Below, one piece after another: positions 27,101-36,700 of a stretch of DNA of 64,000 nucleotides. Source of the DNA: UBA3069 sp050633465 (GTDB taxonomy: Bacteria; Pseudomonadota; Alphaproteobacteria; Rhodobacterales; Rhodobacteraceae). Made by a program: the position numbers and the translations under genes. The stretch covers positions 62,001 to 126,000 of the forward strand of contig JBOEGO010000012.1 of NCBI GenBank assembly GCA_050633465.1, read 5' to 3'. The notes beneath the pieces were generated by a model. The model was not told the origin of the DNA. It worked only from the letters and a program-made list of their open reading frames with translations, and ran no database searches. Every line of letters starts with the position of its first letter. The first letter of the stretch is position 1.

Positions 27101-27571
27101 ATGACAAGATTTTTTCGCCAATTTTCCACCGGGCTGGGTGCCACTTGTGCCATCTGCGCAGTGACTGCCATTGGCCAACTGCCTACGCCGGCCTTTGCCC
27201 AATCCGCAGATACGACACCGCAGTTCCAGCTGGATCTGAACAATGCCACCACAACCGATGATGGCAGTTGCAAACTGGTGTTCGTCGCCACCAATTCCAG
27301 TGGTCAGAACCTGACCCAAACATCGTATGAGGTCGGTGTGTTCGACGCCGATGGCACTGTTAGCCACCTGCTCAGCATGGATTTCGGTGCGCTGACCAAT
27401 GGGAAAACCCGCATCGTTCTGTTCAACCTGCCGGGCCAGACCTGCGAAAACGTATCGCGCATTGTGATCAACGATCTGATCGCCTGCACAATGGAAAGCG
27501 GCGAAACATCGCCCGCCTGTATTTCCGGCCTTGCGACCAATACCAAAACCGACATCCAGTTCGGCACCTGA
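27101..27571 (+). CDS. Small secreted beta-rich protein with four cysteines
   Basis: A 156-aa protein with a signal peptide ending in TPAFAQ. The mature part alternates hydrophobic and polar residues (CKLVFVATNSSGQNL, YEVGVFDADG, TRIVLFNLPG) as in a beta-sandwich, and has four Cys likely to form two disulfides. There is no lipobox. I do not recognise the family. It sits 41 bases before exbB. A soluble periplasmic partner of the ExbBD/TonB-like module is the simplest reading; a TssJ stand-in is a weaker possibility. Confidence 0.72.
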   Translation: MTRFFRQFSTGLGATCAICAVTAIGQLPTPAFAQSADTTPQFQLDLNNATTTDDGSCKLVFVATNSSGQNLTQTSYEVGVFDADGTVSHLLSMDFGALTNGKTRIVLFNLPGQTCENVSRIVINDLIACTMESGETSPACISGLATNTKTDIQFGT

Positions 27572-27612
27572 CCCACATTCCCCGACACTGATTCACAGCG
27601 GAGCCTTGCCCG

Positions 27613-28245
27613 ATGCTGTCCTCTTTTGATCTTCCTACGCTGCTGGTGTTTGGCACCCTGGCGATTTTGTCCATCATGGCCGTCACGGTCAGCTTTTTTA
27701 AGGTGATCCAGTTCAACCGGCTGGGCGTGGGGCGCACATCGCGCGCCGAAACCATCATCGACAACTGGCTGGGTGGCCGCCCAGAGGAAGCATTTCGCGC
27801 CGCATCCACCCGCGACAGCGTGCTGGCCCGTGTGTTGCAGGCCGTTCTGTCCGGCCTGCGCGCCCGCCCCAACGATCAGGACTACGCCGAGGAACTGGGC
27901 CGTCAAACCGCGCTTGTCGAACTGGCCGCCATGTCCAAACGTATGCGCCTGCTCGAAGCGGTGGTTCAAGCCGCACCCATGCTGGGTCTGCTTGGCACCG
28001 TGATCGGCATGATTGATGCCTTTGCCACCCTTTCGCTGTCGCAGGGCGCGGTTGATCCGGCCCTGCTTGCATCCGGTATCTGGACGGCGCTGACCACCAC
28101 GGCGGCAGGTCTGGCGATTGCATTGGTCACCTTCTTCATCGCCAACTGGCTGGAATCCCGGATCGAGGGCGAACGCCAGTCGATCGAAACCCTGATTTCC
28201 GCCGCGATCCACGGACGCGTCGATACCTCTGCTCCGGCGCGATAA
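27613..28245 (+). CDS. MotA/TolQ/ExbB-family proton channel protein
   Basis: The 210-aa product is an ExbB/TolQ-type inner-membrane protein that with ExbD/TolR converts proton flow into mechanical work. It has an N-terminal membrane segment (LLVFGTLAILSIMAVTVSFF), a cytoplasmic loop, and the two C-terminal segments with hallmark VVQAAPMLGLLGTVIGMIDA and IWTALTTTAAGLAIALVTFF. It starts a tight operon with two exbD-like genes and a TonB-like gene. Lacking tolA, tolB or pal nearby, it is not a standard Tol system. Confidence 0.9.
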   Translation: MLSSFDLPTLLVFGTLAILSIMAVTVSFFKVIQFNRLGVGRTSRAETIIDNWLGGRPEEAFRAASTRDSVLARVLQAVLSGLRARPNDQDYAEELGRQTALVELAAMSKRMRLLEAVVQAAPMLGLLGTVIGMIDAFATLSLSQGAVDPALLASGIWTALTTTAAGLAIALVTFFIANWLESRIEGERQSIETLISAAIHGRVDTSAPAR

Positions 28246-28260
28246 GGAGGGCACAGGCCC

Positions 28261-28707
28261 ATGGCCGCGCGCACCATCAAGGAACTGCCCAGATCGACCC
28301 GCCGTTATGGTTTTGCCCTGACGCCGCTGGCGGATGCCATGTTCCAACTGCTGATTTTCTTTATGCTCAGCTCCTCACTTGCGCCCTATTCCATGTTGAC
28401 CCTGCGCAGCGGTCCAGGCACCGAAACCGCCAGTGAAAATGCCGAAACACCCCCCGATGCAACGCCAGCGGACAATGATAAAATCGCCGCCTGGACCATT
28501 GAAAACGGGATGATCGTCGCCAACGGCCAGCGGTTCGGATTTGACACATTGCCCGATCTGGCAGGTGCATTGGTGCGCGCCGGAACGCCCCGTGTGCTGC
28601 TGGTCGCCTCGCCGCGTGCGCAGGTGCAGGATCTGGCCTCGGTTCTGGAAATTCTGGCGGCATCCGACATCACATCGGTGCAAGTGGTCAGTGGAACCCG
28701 ACAGTGA
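28261..28707 (+). CDS. ExbD/TolR-like protein 1 (proton-site Asp present)
   Basis: The 148-aa product has a short cytoplasmic N-terminus, one membrane helix and a periplasmic domain, as in ExbD. The helix region FALTPLADAMFQLLIFFML keeps the essential Asp (D25) at the family position. The periplasmic part is acidic and ends in a typical ExbD fold (VLLVASPRAQVQDLASVLE...ITSVQVVSG). GGAGG lies before the start; the stop overlaps the next gene by four bases. Confidence 0.88.
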   Translation: MAARTIKELPRSTRRYGFALTPLADAMFQLLIFFMLSSSLAPYSMLTLRSGPGTETASENAETPPDATPADNDKIAAWTIENGMIVANGQRFGFDTLPDLAGALVRAGTPRVLLVASPRAQVQDLASVLEILAASDITSVQVVSGTRQ

Positions 28708-29108
28708 AACGCCCGTTCCCCACCCCGCGCCCAAAGGCGCATCTGGATGTGTCGCTGGCCATCGTCAACATCGTGCTGTTGCTGATCTTTTTCTTTCTGG
28801 CCACGGGGCGGTTGCTGAATCCCGCTGATTCAGACCTGTTGCTGGCCGAAACATCCGAATTGCCTCTGGATCAACTGCCCTCGCCGATTCTGGTGATCAA
28901 ATCCGATGGCGAATGGGAACTGGACGGCGCGGCGCTGGCCCCCGAGATATTAGAAGCAGCCCTGCAATCCCTGCCGCAACCTGTGACCCTGCACATACTG
29001 ATCAACCGTTCGGCCCCCGCCAATGCACTGCTGAATGTGATCAACCGCCCCGAACTGGCGCAAACGGAAATCCGGTTGGTGACCCTGCACACACGGGGTG
29101 CGCCATGA
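28704..29108 (+). CDS. ExbD/TolR-like protein 2 (proton-site Asp absent)
   Basis: The 134-aa product is a second ExbD-type protein: short basic N-terminus, one helix (LAIVNIVLLLIFFFLATGRL) and a small periplasmic domain (VTLHILINRSAPANALLNVI). Aligned on the IFF motif of ExbD 1, the channel Asp position is occupied by V21/N22; the nearest Asp (D15) is about two helical turns earlier. It may pair with ExbD 1 as an asymmetric dimer. Overlaps its neighbours on both sides (GTGA-type and ATGA). Confidence 0.82.
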   Translation: MKRPFPTPRPKAHLDVSLAIVNIVLLLIFFFLATGRLLNPADSDLLLAETSELPLDQLPSPILVIKSDGEWELDGAALAPEILEAALQSLPQPVTLHILINRSAPANALLNVINRPELAQTEIRLVTLHTRGAP

Positions 29109-30250
29109 TCTATCACCCCAATGCAGAACGCGGATCATATTGGGGCGCGGCCTTTGGCCTGTCTGTGGTGGTGCATGCGGCGGGCTTTGCCCTTGCGTTT
29201 GATTTGCTGCCCGATTGGGGGGGGAGCGCGCCACCGCCACTGCCGCCCGAAATCTCGATCTCCTCCATCGTGGTCGAGGAAACAACACTGGCCGCGCTTG
29301 CCCCCGAACCTGCCGCTCTGCCCGTTGAAACCCCGTTGCCCGATCCGGCCGAAACCGCACAACCCGAACCCAAACAGCCCAGCCCCGAAGCGCCCGAGCC
29401 CCTGCTGGCCGAACCGCTGTCACCTGAACCGCTGGCCCCCGAAACCCTAAGCCCGCTGCTGCCGGAAGAGGGCGAAGTGCTGCAAGGCACCAAACTGGCC
29501 CCCGTTCAACTTGCACCCGTCCAACGCGAGGTCACAACCGCCGCGCTTGTCCCCGCCGACCGATTGGAACCAACCCGCCCGGCGACCCCGCAACCCTTGG
29601 CCGTCGCACCGCCACCCCCACCCACCGCCGAAGAAAGCGCACTGCGCGAGCTGATCGACCGCATCCGCAACCATTTCGGTGATCCCTGCCTGATTGCCCT
29701 GCCGCAATCGCGTGGCGCAACGGTGGACCCGCTGGTGGTGATGCTGTCCGACAGTGACCGCAGCATGAATACATTTTCCGGGCAGGTGCTGGCCGATCCT
29801 GATCTGCCCGTCGAAGGGCAAAGTATCCTGATTGATGCGCGCCAATGCCCTGCGGTGAATTTCGCCCGCGAACGGCCCAGCTATCCCGCGTTTCAATTGG
29901 GCCTGACCCTGCGCAGTGCCGATGTGCCATCGGGTGGAACACTCGTCGGCACCATCGACAACGCCGCCGGTGCCTATACCACGCTGCTGTTGATCGACGA
30001 CAACGGGGTGGTGCAGGATTTGCGCCGCTTCACGCGCTTTGTCTCTGGCCGTGCCGAATTCGACATTCCGGTCACACGTGATGGCAGTGCCCGCGACACC
30101 AGCCAGATATTGATGGCCATCGCCACGCCCGGCCGCCCCCGCAGCGTGGGACAATTCGCTGGACGGCTGGCCGAGGACTTCTTTGGCCCGCTCAAGGCCG
30201 AGCTGGGACCGCGTGCCCGCATCGCTGTAGTGCCGTTTTTCGTGCGTTAG
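29105..30250 (+). CDS. TonB-like energy transducer with two-Cys C-terminal domain
   Basis: A 381-aa protein of TonB layout: short cytoplasmic start, one membrane helix (WGAAFGLSVVVHAAGFALAF, with His24 as in TonB/TolA helices), a long Pro/Glu-rich periplasmic spacer (about residues 40-175) and a C-terminal domain (about 183-381). That domain is not a standard TonB CTD; it has C195 and C248 and matches the periplasmic end of PpkA in cysteine spacing and later motifs. The start ATG overlaps exbD 2 by ATGA. It converges with ppkA and their stop codons overlap. Confidence 0.82.
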   Translation: MIYHPNAERGSYWGAAFGLSVVVHAAGFALAFDLLPDWGGSAPPPLPPEISISSIVVEETTLAALAPEPAALPVETPLPDPAETAQPEPKQPSPEAPEPLLAEPLSPEPLAPETLSPLLPEEGEVLQGTKLAPVQLAPVQREVTTAALVPADRLEPTRPATPQPLAVAPPPPPTAEESALRELIDRIRNHFGDPCLIALPQSRGATVDPLVVMLSDSDRSMNTFSGQVLADPDLPVEGQSILIDARQCPAVNFARERPSYPAFQLGLTLRSADVPSGGTLVGTIDNAAGAYTTLLLIDDNGVVQDLRRFTRFVSGRAEFDIPVTRDGSARDTSQILMAIATPGRPRSVGQFAGRLAEDFFGPLKAELGPRARIAVVPFFVR

Positions 30251-32220
30251 TTCGCGGCGGGTTCCAGCATGAAATACCCGACCTGCGCCGCCGCCGTGCC
30301 GCCACGCTGTGCGATTTCGGCGCGCACCAGTGGCAGCACCTCGGCGGCATCGGCCCCTTCGGAAATGGCGGCGGCGCTGACCAATGGCGCATCCGATGCC
30401 AGGGCGACGATCAATTGCGGCGCGGGGTCTGCGCCCTCGCCCAGCCCCATACCAAAGTTGAACACGAATGATCCGTCCGCCTGCGGTTCCAGCCGTGGCG
30501 ACAGGTTGTAAACCCCGCCTGCCGCGCTGACCAGAAACAGCCAGACCGTCCGCCCGCGCACCCCGTGAACCCGCCCCAAAACCGAACTGCCGCTGCGAAT
30601 ACTATCAGTATCCAGCACCAGCGACGGCGGCAGCGCCTCGCGCCCTTGCAGGTCGCGCAGCAAATCCATCGCCGCACATTGCCCCGCCGCAACATCACGT
30701 TCAACAATCGCAGGCGCCGCGCCAAAGGCTGATTTATAGGCCTCGGGCAATCCCGCCAAAGTCGCAGGCAGGCTGCTGAACACCTCTATTTTGCCCGCGT
30801 TCTGCCCCGATGCGACCCGCGTGGCATAGCTACAATCAAACCCGACGGTGTAAGACGCCAAAAAACCTTCGCGTGTTTCGGTCTGGGGTGGGGGCATTGC
30901 GGTGACCACCTCGGGTGTGTCCGGCGCATCAGGCGTTTCTTGCGCGGGTTCGGACACTTGGGTGGATGGTTCTGTAACCGGGGTTCGGGTCATGGCATAC
31001 CAGCCCCCGCCAAGCGCAGCGACCAAACCCAAACCCATGAAAACCAGACCGAACCCGCGCTTTTTCACGGGTGCGGTTTCGGGTTCGGAAAATTCGGGCA
31101 GGGTGCTGAATGGCACGCTGTTTGTGCCCCCGAATGGCGAATGCGATGCCTCTTGGGGTTGGGCTGTCATTGCGGGTGGTGTGGTGGGTTGCGGGACCGC
31201 TGTGGGCGGTGCCTGCAATCCGGTTCCGGTGGGATGTGATGTGGCCTGCGGCAATGCCCCTGCGATGACCGTGCGATCCTCGGTCACGGGGGCGGTGCCG
31301 CCGTGGTATTTCGGCGGGATCAACGCGGGGTTTTCGACCATCCGCGCCACATCCAGCATGGTGGCGGGGCGGTCGACCGGATCGGGCTCCAACATATGCG
31401 CCAGAAGGGGCTGCAACTCGGGGTAAACCCCCTCTAATGGCGGGATTTCGCGGCGTTTGTTCACCGCATCCACCACTGAATTGCCCATTTCCAGCGCCTT
31501 GCCGCGCACCGCAGCAGCGATCAACAAGGCAAGCCCGTAGACATCGGTGCGCGGGCCGATTGCGCCGTCAAAATGGCCCAGTTGCTCGGGCGAGATGAAT
31601 TTGAATTTGCCCGCGAACTGACCGTGCAGGGTGCCTTCGGTCATCTCGGTTGATTTGGCGATGCCGAAATCAATCAGCACAGCCTGATCCACCGACCCGC
31701 CGCGCAGCATCACATTGTCGGGCGACAGATCGCGGTGCGTGACCTCTAGTTTATGCGCCTTGGCCAGACCATCGGCCAACCGGTGCATCAGCCGTTTTGC
31801 CGCGTCCAGATCCAGCGGGCCGCTGTCCTTGGTGTGATCCGACAGCGGCACGCCGTCGATGAAATCCATGATCAGGCAATAGCGGTCCAATTCGGGGTCA
31901 TAAACCGAATCCAGATAGCGGGCGATGGAATCATCCGCCAACTGCGACAGAATCCGCGCCTCGCGTTTGAACAGCGAAATCACCTTATCGTCGCGTGACA
32001 GGCTTTGTAGCACGATCTTGATCGCGACCTTATTACCGGTGAACAGATGTTCGCCGATATATACCTCGCCCATGCCGCCAGTGCCGATCAGGGCATCAAT
32101 GCGGTAATTGTTGTTGATCACCTTGCCGATCAGGCTGTCGGCATCCGGCGTCACTTTACGCGTTTCCGGCTCTGCCAGCGCATCAACAGGCGGTGCCGTT
32201 TTGTCAGGCTCGTCCGACAT
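30247..32220 (-). CDS. ppkA: T6SS serine/threonine kinase PpkA
   Basis: PpkA phosphorylates T6SS parts to trigger assembly through Fha. The 657-aa protein has a kinase domain (about residues 38-295) with glycine loop IGTGGMGEVYIG, K68, the catalytic loop HRDLSPDN (162-169) and DFG (184-186), all intact. A linker contains DRTVIAGALPQ with T317, the same motif as in TssL. One membrane helix (about 389-409) leads to a periplasmic region: a Pro/Glu linker and a two-Cys domain (about 455-657; C463, C515) homologous to the end of the TonB-like protein encoded opposite. It may sense periplasmic state. Confidence 0.93.
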   Translation of the reverse strand: MSDEPDKTAPPVDALAEPETRKVTPDADSLIGKVINNNYRIDALIGTGGMGEVYIGEHLFTGNKVAIKIVLQSLSRDDKVISLFKREARILSQLADDSIARYLDSVYDPELDRYCLIMDFIDGVPLSDHTKDSGPLDLDAAKRLMHRLADGLAKAHKLEVTHRDLSPDNVMLRGGSVDQAVLIDFGIAKSTEMTEGTLHGQFAGKFKFISPEQLGHFDGAIGPRTDVYGLALLIAAAVRGKALEMGNSVVDAVNKRREIPPLEGVYPELQPLLAHMLEPDPVDRPATMLDVARMVENPALIPPKYHGGTAPVTEDRTVIAGALPQATSHPTGTGLQAPPTAVPQPTTPPAMTAQPQEASHSPFGGTNSVPFSTLPEFSEPETAPVKKRGFGLVFMGLGLVAALGGGWYAMTRTPVTEPSTQVSEPAQETPDAPDTPEVVTAMPPPQTETREGFLASYTVGFDCSYATRVASGQNAGKIEVFSSLPATLAGLPEAYKSAFGAAPAIVERDVAAGQCAAMDLLRDLQGREALPPSLVLDTDSIRSGSSVLGRVHGVRGRTVWLFLVSAAGGVYNLSPRLEPQADGSFVFNFGMGLGEGADPAPQLIVALASDAPLVSAAAISEGADAAEVLPLVRAEIAQRGGTAAAQVGYFMLEPAAN

Positions 32221-32223
32221 GGA

Positions 32224-32988
32224 TCAAAGCCCCCCGTCGCGCGCATGACAGCGCATCACGATGCAGGTCACATTGTCCTTGGCCCCGCGATGCAGGGTTT
32301 CATTGATCAGGCTGTTGCACATGATCTGCGTCGCCTCATTGCCAGCAATATTGGCAATAATATCGTCTGCACCCAAATGTTCTGTTAACCCGTCCGAGCA
32401 CAGCAGGAACACATCACCCTCGGCAATCTGGCCGGTGATGACATCACATTGCGGCGCATCAGACACGCCAATCGCACGGGTGATGACATTCTTGCGCGGC
32501 CAGGTCTCGGCCTCAGCCTCGGAAATGGCACCACAGGATAACAGGTGCTGCACCTCGGTGTGATCCACTGTCAACTGGGTCAACATCCCGCGCCGCATCA
32601 GGTAAATGCGGCTGTCGCCGGACCAGATGCAGGCATATTGATCCTCGTGAACCAATAGCCCCACAACGGTGGCCCCCACCGTATGCCCGCCCAGCTCTGC
32701 CGCCTTGGCCAGAATGCTGTTATGCGCCCTTGTCAGCCGCTCCATGAACCGCGCCTGAAGGTCGGGCAGCGAGCTGGACAAACCGACCGAGCCTGCCTCT
32801 TGCGTGATGGTCTGGCTGGCGAAATCACCCGCCGCGTGACCACCCATGCCATCGGCCACGATCCACAGCCCGAAATCGGGCCGCGATAGGAAGCTGTCTT
32901 CGTTGTGGTCGCGCACATTGCCGGTATCGGTGCCTTGACCCGTTTCAAATGTGTAATACTCGTTCTCAATCACTGGCCTCGTCCCCAT
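32224..32988 (-). CDS. pppA: T6SS PP2C-type phosphatase PppA
   Basis: PppA removes phosphates placed by PpkA and resets the T6SS. The 254-aa product has the PP2C metal-binding motifs: ETGQGTDTGNVRDHNEDSFL, VADGMGGHAAGD, CIWSGDSRIYL and LLCSDGLTEHL and the late DNVTCIVM. The ATG at 32988 gives a normal length; the open frame runs further upstream inside tagF but is not supported. It overlaps tagF by 23 bases and ends 3 bases before ppkA. Confidence 0.94.
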   Translation of the reverse strand: MGTRPVIENEYYTFETGQGTDTGNVRDHNEDSFLSRPDFGLWIVADGMGGHAAGDFASQTITQEAGSVGLSSSLPDLQARFMERLTRAHNSILAKAAELGGHTVGATVVGLLVHEDQYACIWSGDSRIYLMRRGMLTQLTVDHTEVQHLLSCGAISEAEAETWPRKNVITRAIGVSDAPQCDVITGQIAEGDVFLLCSDGLTEHLGADDIIANIAGNEATQIMCNSLINETLHRGAKDNVTCIVMRCHARDGGL

Positions 32989-33703
32989 CTGGTTCAGCCG
33001 GTGTTCCGACCTGTTGTTCTGTGTTTTCAATCGGATCAGCCGCAACCCCTGCCAGCAACCAACCCATGGCTGCATCATCGGGCATGCCATCACAGGCCAA
33101 TACGGTTGACGCGTGTGCCCCCTGCCCCCTGACCCACCAATAGCTGCGCGACAGCGCCGCACGCTGATGATCGACCCGCGCCACATCCGACAACAGGCGG
33201 GTGACATCGGGTTTCGGGTTCACGGCCCAAAACAGGGGCGATTCAGGCGCGGCGAAATCCTCGCTCAGGCCCGACCCCGCATCGGGCAGCAATTCCTGTG
33301 GCGTATCGGGTTGCGCTGACATTGCACCGCGCGCCCATGCTTCGGCATCGTCATAAAACACCTGATCGGCATCGACGGTTGGCGGATCATCGGGCGCACC
33401 CATCTGCACCAAAACCAACGGATACCGGCGCCCCACCTTATCGCGGCTGACCAACAGCACACCGCGCAGGGCAACGGTACGAAACACCGCCGCACCGATC
33501 CAGAACCGCAGCAGCGGCGCGTTGTCATAAGTGGTTTGCCAGCCTTCCTCGCCCAGTGCATCGCGCAACCTGGATAGGGTGGTGTTCAGCCAGTCTTCTA
33601 ACCCTTTGCGCAGCGGATCGGGCAGGCCGGTGCCGATAAAATCGCCAAAGGCCGGATGTTTGCCAAACATCCCGACCGCGTTATGCCCCAGATCCGCCAC
33701 CAA
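32966..33703 (-). CDS. tagF: T6SS post-translational regulator TagF
   Basis: TagF represses T6SS firing at a step linked to Fha. The 245-aa product shows the family start VGMFGKHPAFGDFIGTGLP, then LEDWLNTTLSRLRDALGEEW-like spacing (GEEGWQTTYDNAPLLRFWIG) and VLLVSRDKVGRRYPLVLVQM. The start is TTG 33703 or GTG 33700, directly after the tssM stop, so translation is coupled. Confidence 0.92.
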   Translation of the reverse strand: MVADLGHNAVGMFGKHPAFGDFIGTGLPDPLRKGLEDWLNTTLSRLRDALGEEGWQTTYDNAPLLRFWIGAAVFRTVALRGVLLVSRDKVGRRYPLVLVQMGAPDDPPTVDADQVFYDDAEAWARGAMSAQPDTPQELLPDAGSGLSEDFAAPESPLFWAVNPKPDVTRLLSDVARVDHQRAALSRSYWWVRGQGAHASTVLACDGMPDDAAMGWLLAGVAADPIENTEQQVGTPAEPDGDEASD

Positions 33704-36700
33704 TCAATCCAGACTTTGCGGGCATTGGAATTCCCGCAGCTCGCGCATGGTAAACGGGTTGGTGATGGCATTGATCGTGAAATCATAGGTAATGTTGCGC
33801 CCGCCCACCATATAGGTCGCGCGCAGGGTATCACCGCGTTGCGATTTCGACGCCGCCGCATTCAGAAACTGAATGAAGGTCCATGATGATCCGCGAAACT
33901 GCACCGTATTTTCCCGATCCAGCGAGGGCGCAATTTGCAGCACGGTCGCCTTGCCCTGACCGGGCCAGACCACGGTTTTGGGCAGGTCGCCCTTGACCGT
34001 CGGAATCTGCATATCGTTGATCACCAGCACCGCACCGGTGATGGTGGAATGGCTGTCCACATGGGCCACGGTAATTTCCACCTCGGGGCTTTGCCCGCCG
34101 CCTGCGAAAAACGCCTGCCGGATTGCTTCGGCGCGTTCGAACTGACGCAGGGTGGTGGTCGACAGCCGCCCCGCCAGCGGGCTGTCCTCGCGATAACGCA
34201 GCCCCTCGGGCGTGCGTTCGACATAGGGTTTCAGGTATTCGGTATAAAACCTGTCCATATCGCCGCTGGGGCCGAAAAATTTGCTGAAATTATCCACCGA
34301 CAGGCTGCGCGAGGCGGATTTGAACGGATAGGACGAGGTGATATTCTCGCGGCAAAAGAACGTGATCTGGTTGGTCAACGCACGGTTCATCGACGCCAGA
34401 TTGGCATCCGATGCGCCGCGTTTAAAATCACGTTCCGCGTCATTGACCAATGCGGCCACAGGCAGCGGCAATTGCGAATTATACTGCGTCAGATTGTTCA
34501 GCAGTTGCGGCAACAGGGCCGCCGATTGTTCGGGATTGGTTTCCGCCAAACGCAGGTTTGTCCAGATCGACCCGAGGTTCCCCAACACCGCGTCAATCGG
34601 GCGCTGCCCCACCGGACCTTCCAGCAGGTCGTGCCACATGGTGAACTCTTCTTCGATCCGTTCGATCGGGCGGGCCACGCCATCCTGACTGTTGCCGCCG
34701 GTCACGCGGCCCTGCGCCTTGCCACCGCCCGCGATTGCGTCAAACAGGATGCGCTGCACCCCGGCCGAGCGCGACCGCATCCGTTGCACCACGGCATTGC
34801 CGACCTCGCCCGATACGCCCTCGGCGGTCAGGGATTCAGCCGATAACCCCTCTAGCCCTTCGAATTCACGGGTCAGGCGGGTTTCTGCCTCGACCTCGCG
34901 CACCAGCATCAGGATGGGCGATGCCGTGGGCGACGCCAATGCGCCAAGCGCCTGATAGCGCGGTTTATCCGCCGCCATCGACACCAGCCCGATATTGCCA
35001 AACAACCCGTCCCATGCGGTTTTGAAATCGCGCCGGTAGCGTTCCATCAGGGCGCGATCCAAACGGTTTATCTGTGCTTCGAATTCGACCCGCGCACCGG
35101 CATCCCCCAGCACCCATTGATCATCGCGCAATCGGTCCGCCACCACATCCAACTGCGGATAGAAATAGCCCCAGAACCCCTCGTAGGTGAAAATCGCGGG
35201 GATCATCATGGTGGTCAGATCATTGCCATTGCGCGTGGTGAACACCGTATCCGCACTGGGCCCGGTGCGTTCGATCAGCGACCAATCCGGCAGGCCCGAT
35301 GCCTCGGCTCCGTCCATAATCAGGGCATAGGCCTGATCGACCACGGGCAGTTGCACAATCGCCTGACGCGCACTGGTCACGGTTTTTTCGTCGATATCGA
35401 CCAACAGGTCGCGGTCGTCGTCCAGTTCCAGCATCGCCTCTAGATGGCGCATCAATTGTTCGCGGGTATCAATGCCCGAACGGCCCGAAAACGCCGCGCG
35501 CCACTGTTCATCGAAATAGCTGCGAATGGCGGCATCATCGGTGCGTTCACCCTGCCCGCCCAGCAACATATATACCTTTAGCGCACGGTAAACATCGGTG
35601 GTTTCGCCGTCTTTCAGGATGAACGGCATCTGCTGTTCCAGCGCCAGAATCAGCCGCGGGCGCAGCATCTTTTCCAAGGCATCGGAATAGGATTCCGTCG
35701 CGGCGGATTGCAGGCGGTCACGCTGCCCCAGCCCGAAACCTTCCCACATGCTGGGGTCGATGCTTTCACCATATCCGGCGGGCATGCTGCGCAGATCGTT
35801 CAGATAGGGCAGCACAGGTTCCAGCATCACGTCATCAACCAACACACGATTGATTTCGTCATATGCCTCGCGGTTATAGGTGCCGGTTTCCGCCTGCGCG
35901 GTTTTGACCAGCGTGGCGTTTTGCCAATAGCTGTATCCAAACGCGCCCATCAGCCCGAAACTGGCCAGCACAATCGCAGTGATCGAAACGCCCCGCAGAA
36001 TGGTGGAATTGCGCACCGCCTTGCGGTCATGGCTGACCCAATCACGTTCTTCGAAAATCACGCGGCGCAACAGGTCGTGGATGAAAAAGCTTTTGCCCTT
36101 GCCCGACATAAACGCAGGTTGAAACGCGCCCGCCCCTTCGCCGATGCGCGACATGGCACCCAGCACCTGATCAATCGGGGTGCCTTCCTGCGTCCCGGAT
36201 GTAAAGTAAAATCCGCGCAAAATAGCGTTGGATTTGTAGCGGGTCGGTTCAAACACACGGCGCAAAAATTCGCTAACATTGTCGCGCATCAACGCCATTT
36301 GGCCGGGCAGACCGAAAATGGAAATGCGTGCGATGCCGTCGGGTTCTTCGCTAAGCCTGTCCATCACCTCGTCCGACAGGCGTGACACCAGCGCGTCAAA
36401 TTCATCGGCCACGGATTCGTGGGTCAGGGTTTTGCGGTCCTTTGTCTGGAACGTGACACCCCAAACGCCCTTGCGCCGGTTCAGGCTGAAACTGCTGAAA
36501 TATTCGCGGAAACCCGCGATCAGATCGGCCTTGGTGAACAACACATAGACCGGAAAATCAATCTTTAGCGTTTCGTGAACTTCGGCCAGTCGGGCACGCA
36601 CGGTTTCGGCGTGTCGCGCCAATGCCTCGGGGCTGTCGGTCATCATATCCTCGACCGAAAAGGCAAGGATCACGCCGTTGATCGGCTGTTTAGGCCGCGA

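Noticed and set aside
33935..34846. A 303-aa rightward open frame opposite tssM.
   Set aside because: It is an antisense shadow of tssM with a Gln/Arg/His-rich translation and no domain.
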